Positions 5,894 to 7,909 of a stretch of DNA of 7,909 nucleotides are shown here, piece after piece. The notes under the pieces are model-generated. The model had not been told where the DNA came from. It saw only the letters and a list, made by a program, of their open reading frames with translations, and ran no database searches. The translations under genes were made by a program, and so were the position numbers. The DNA is taken from assembly GCA_030039695.1 (NCBI GenBank), contig JASHVB010000233.1, positions 1 through 7,909 of the forward strand, written 5' to 3'. Within the stretch, counting starts at the first letter, position 1. Each line of letters opens with the position of its first letter. Origin of the DNA: Acetobacteraceae bacterium. Its GTDB lineage: Bacteria > Pseudomonadota > Alphaproteobacteria > Acetobacterales > Acetobacteraceae.

Positions 5894-6835
5894 ATGACGA
5901 AACCGCGAGCGCCCCGCGCGGGCGTCGCCCTCGCCCTGCAAGGCGGCGGCGCACACGGAGCCTTCACCTGGGGCGTCCTGGACAAGCTGCTGGAGGACGG
6001 CCTTCAGGTCGGTGCCGTCTGCGGCGTCTCCTCGGGCGCGATTCTCGGCTGCATGTTGGTGCAGGGTCTGGTCCGTGACGGCGATGCCGGAGCGCGTGCC
6101 GAAATGCGACGCCTGTGGCAGCGCGTTGCTCAGGCGCACCGGCTCAGTCCACTGCAGAACGGCCCGCTTGAGCGTTGGCTCTGGGGCTGGGACCTGTCCA
6201 ATTCGATCGTCTGGCAGGGATTCGAGATGGCGATGCGCTTGTTCTCACCGGCCCAGCTCAACCCGTTTGGCCACAATCCGCTGCGGCGCCTGCTTGCCGA
6301 GCTGCTGGATCCCTCCCTGCTCACCGATCCACGTGCGCCGCGCCTCATTGTCGCGGCGACCGATGTCGAAACCGGCCAGGCAGTCTTGTTCGACAACGCC
6401 GCTATCACCGTGGACGTGTTGCTCGCGTCAGCCTGCCTGCCCTTCGTCTTTCCCGCGGTGCGGATCGGCGGGCGCGCCTATTGGGACGGTGGCTATGCCG
6501 GCAACCCGCCACTCTCGCCCTTGTTGGCCCCCACGCTGCCCGCCGAGCTTGTTTTGATTCGGGCCCAACCGGCCCGCCGTCCCGGCACGCCATCCACACC
6601 CATGGAGATCATGAACCGACTGAATGAGATTGCCTGCCACAACGTGCTGGCAGCGGAGCTCGCCGCGCTGCCTCGATCCCTGCGGGTGACCACTTACGAC
6701 GCCGACGAGGCCCTGCTTGACCTGCCCATCTCCTCGAAATTCAACGGCGAACCTGCGTTCTTGTCTGAGTTGTTCAAGGCCGGCCGCACGGCGGTGGCCA
6801 CCGGGACCGACAGCGTGCCCGCCGCCGCCGACTAG
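5894..6835 (+). CDS. Patatin-like phospholipase family protein
   Basis: A 313-aa predicted serine lipid acyl hydrolase. The Ser-Asp dyad and oxyanion hole of the family are intact: GGGAHG (residues 17-22), nucleophile Ser46 in GVSSG (44-48), and Asp198 in DGG (198-200), preceded by the typical ASACLPFVFPAV segment (178-189). No signal peptide and no clear membrane segment, so it is probably cytoplasmic or peripheral. The substrate is unknown. I chose ATG 5894 because the family motif begins soon after it. The GTG at 5822 would add 24 residues without family pattern, starting at the edge of the REP-like element. No Shine-Dalgarno is visible before 5894, and a weak promoter (TTGCCG 5859-5864, CATTTT 5882-5887) would start transcription almost at this ATG, so it may be leaderless. 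It follows marR on the same strand. Confidence 0.9.
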   Translation: MTKPRAPRAGVALALQGGGAHGAFTWGVLDKLLEDGLQVGAVCGVSSGAILGCMLVQGLVRDGDAGARAEMRRLWQRVAQAHRLSPLQNGPLERWLWGWDLSNSIVWQGFEMAMRLFSPAQLNPFGHNPLRRLLAELLDPSLLTDPRAPRLIVAATDVETGQAVLFDNAAITVDVLLASACLPFVFPAVRIGGRAYWDGGYAGNPPLSPLLAPTLPAELVLIRAQPARRPGTPSTPMEIMNRLNEIACHNVLAAELAALPRSLRVTTYDADEALLDLPISSKFNGEPAFLSELFKAGRTAVATGTDSVPAAAD

Positions 6836-6841
6836 TCAGCA

Positions 6842-6871
6842 TTGCGCCAACGGAGAACCCGGACGTATAGG
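6842..6871 (+). promoter_or_regulatory. Candidate promoter for the 62-aa gene and tam
   Basis: -35 TTGCGC (6842-6847), 18-nt spacer, -10 TATAGG (6866-6871). It begins a few bases after the patatin stop codon. A small hairpin, CCGCG/CGCGG (6874-6887), follows in the leader. Moderate matches only. Confidence 0.35.
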
Positions 6872-6906
6872 GGCCGCGCGCACGCGGTCGGCAGAAAGGT
6901 GCAACG

Positions 6907-7095
6907 ATGATGGAGTTGAACGAGTGGCTGATGCTGCTGGCGGCGGTCGTTGTCGGCATCGGTGCCCTATTCGTGGCTGCATCGGCCGAAGGCGGAACCA
7001 TGACAGGCCTCGGCCTGGCCGTCTTCATCGCGGCCATCGGTTACGCCATCTACGTGATCAAGCGGTACTTCGACCGCATTGAGGGCCATTTCTGA
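6907..7095 (+). CDS. Small two-helix membrane protein, function unknown
   Basis: A 62-aa protein made mostly of two hydrophobic helices: about residues 8-26 (LMLLAAVVVGIGALFVAAS) and 33-51 (TGLGLAVFIAAIGYAIYVI), with a short polar turn (AEGGTM) and a charged tail KRYFDRIEGHF. By the positive-inside rule the tail KRYFDR is probably cytoplasmic, giving a hairpin in the inner membrane. The start ATG 6907 has AGAAAGG (6893-6899), spacing 7; a second ATG follows directly at 6910. I do not recognise the family. Its TGA is followed by one base and then the tam ATG, so the two are probably translated from one mRNA with coupling. Confidence 0.85.
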   Translation: MMELNEWLMLLAAVVVGIGALFVAASAEGGTMTGLGLAVFIAAIGYAIYVIKRYFDRIEGHF

Positions 7096-7096
7096 T

Positions 7097-7876
7097 ATGT
7101 CTATCGCCGCCGCGGTCTGGGATCCCGCTCAGTATCTGAGGTTTTCCGGTGAGCGGTTGCGCCCCGCGCTCGATCTCCTGGCGCAGGTGCCACTGACAGC
7201 GCCCACACGCGTGATCGATCTGGGCTGCGGCGCCGGCAACGTTACCGCCATACTACGCCAGCGCTTTCCCGAGGCTGATATCCTCGGCGTGGACGGCTCG
7301 AACGAAATGCTGGCCAAGGCGCGCGAGGCTGCGCCGGGCTGCCGGTTCGAGCAGGGCGATTTCTCGACGTGGACGTCGGAGGCGCCGGCGGACCTGATCT
7401 ATTCCAACGCCGCGCTGCACTGGGTGACACACCACGACACGCTGTTCCCACGCCTGGTGTCTCGCCTGGCGCCCGAGGGCGTGCTGGCGGTGCAGATGCC
7501 GGCGATGCACGACGCGCCGCTGCGCGCCCTGCAGAACGAGGTCGCCGCACACGGTCCCTGGGCCGACGCGCTGCGCGGCACCGATTTCGCGCGCAGCATC
7601 CTCAGTGCGGGCGCCTATTACGACTTGCTGCGTCCGCGGGTGACAACACTCGAGCTGTGGGAGACGACCTACCTGCACGTGCTGCAGGGCGCTGACGCTG
7701 TCGTCGAATGGGCCGCCGGCAGCAGCCTGCGGCCATTTCTCGATCGCCTGCCGCCGGCCCTACGCGCCGCTTACCGCGCCGCCTATGCCGAGGCGTTGCG
7801 CCCCCACTATCCGCGCCGTGCCGACGGTGCCACGCTGCTACCATTCCGCCGGCAGTTCATTCTCGCACAGCGATAG
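7097..7876 (+). CDS. tam: Trans-aconitate 2-methyltransferase
   Basis: A 259-aa class I SAM-dependent methyltransferase (E. coli Tam is 252 aa). Tam methyl-esterifies trans-aconitate, a spontaneous by-product of cis-aconitate that inhibits aconitase, so it acts as a metabolite-damage clean-up enzyme beside the citric acid cycle. Visible: WDPAQYLRF at the N-terminus, SAM motif I RVIDLGCGAG (38-47), the acidic end of strand 2 at GVDGS (64-68), GDFSTW (87-92), SNAALHWV (103-110), then the Tam-typical WETTYLHVLQGADAVVEWAAGSSLRPFLDRL (188-218) and LLPFRRQFILA (247-257). Start ATG 7097 is one base after the preceding stop. GAGGG (7081-7085) lies 11 nt upstream, and coupling to the 62-aa gene is likely. 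A TTG at 7079 in frame would overlap that gene and is less likely. Nothing terminator-like is convincing in 7877-7909. Confidence 0.94.
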   Translation: MSIAAAVWDPAQYLRFSGERLRPALDLLAQVPLTAPTRVIDLGCGAGNVTAILRQRFPEADILGVDGSNEMLAKAREAAPGCRFEQGDFSTWTSEAPADLIYSNAALHWVTHHDTLFPRLVSRLAPEGVLAVQMPAMHDAPLRALQNEVAAHGPWADALRGTDFARSILSAGAYYDLLRPRVTTLELWETTYLHVLQGADAVVEWAAGSSLRPFLDRLPPALRAAYRAAYAEALRPHYPRRADGATLLPFRRQFILAQR

Positions 7877-7909
7877 CCGTCCCCTTTAGGGTCTGGCTTG
7901 TCTTGCCAT

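Noticed and set aside
7877..7909. CCCT-TT-AGGG as a tam terminator
   Set aside because: The stem is only 4 bp with a 2-nt loop, too weak to call, and the window ends there.

Overview
The window is a GC-rich chromosomal segment of an alphaproteobacterium, most likely in the Rhodospirillales/Acetobacteraceae direction. The lineage call is an inference. It rests on the high third-position GC, a COQ9-family ubiquinone gene close to rpsU, an alphaproteobacterial-style S21 that starts with GTG, and a cold-shock gene followed by a small SH3-like protein gene. Most of the segment is housekeeping.

Layout: 1-60 may be the tail of a gene entering from the left. 151-620 holds a CspA-type cold-shock gene and a 67-aa hypothetical gene, both on +. 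A 242-nt gap follows, ending in a strong 9-bp hairpin just upstream of prfC (release factor 3, 863-2407, +). prfC converges on coq9 (2495-3112, -), with inverted repeats between the two stop codons. Upstream of coq9 on the - strand lies a stretch of about 900 nt with no intact gene. I read it as a decayed vapBC toxin-antitoxin module: vapC remnant 3253-3646, vapB remnant 3791-3961. Next comes def (peptide deformylase, 4029-4565, -), divergent from rpsU (S21, 4701-4904, +). Their intergenic region has what look like overlapping back-to-back promoters sharing one TATA core. 4905-5350 is noncoding, with a probable rpsU terminator and possible regulatory sequence for the MarR-family gene (5351-5764, +). 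A REP-like double hairpin (5774-5817) separates marR from a patatin-like lipase (5894-6835, +). A 62-aa two-helix membrane protein (6907-7095) and tam (trans-aconitate methyltransferase, 7097-7876) follow, separated by one base.

How the genes fit together: prfC, def and rpsU act in translation (termination, nascent-chain deformylation, small-subunit protein). coq9 acts in ubiquinone synthesis, and csp in RNA chaperoning. marR, the patatin gene and tam are accessory metabolic or regulatory genes with no clear shared pathway.

The least obvious content is the vapBC fossil. It is visible only by stitching three reading frames together. Two of the four PIN-domain acidic positions are kept and two are lost, and an in-frame TAG interrupts the toxin. 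No clearly new biological system is evident. The other points of interest are strong inverted repeats about 15 nt upstream of the prfC and coq9 start codons, and the shared def/rpsU promoter core.
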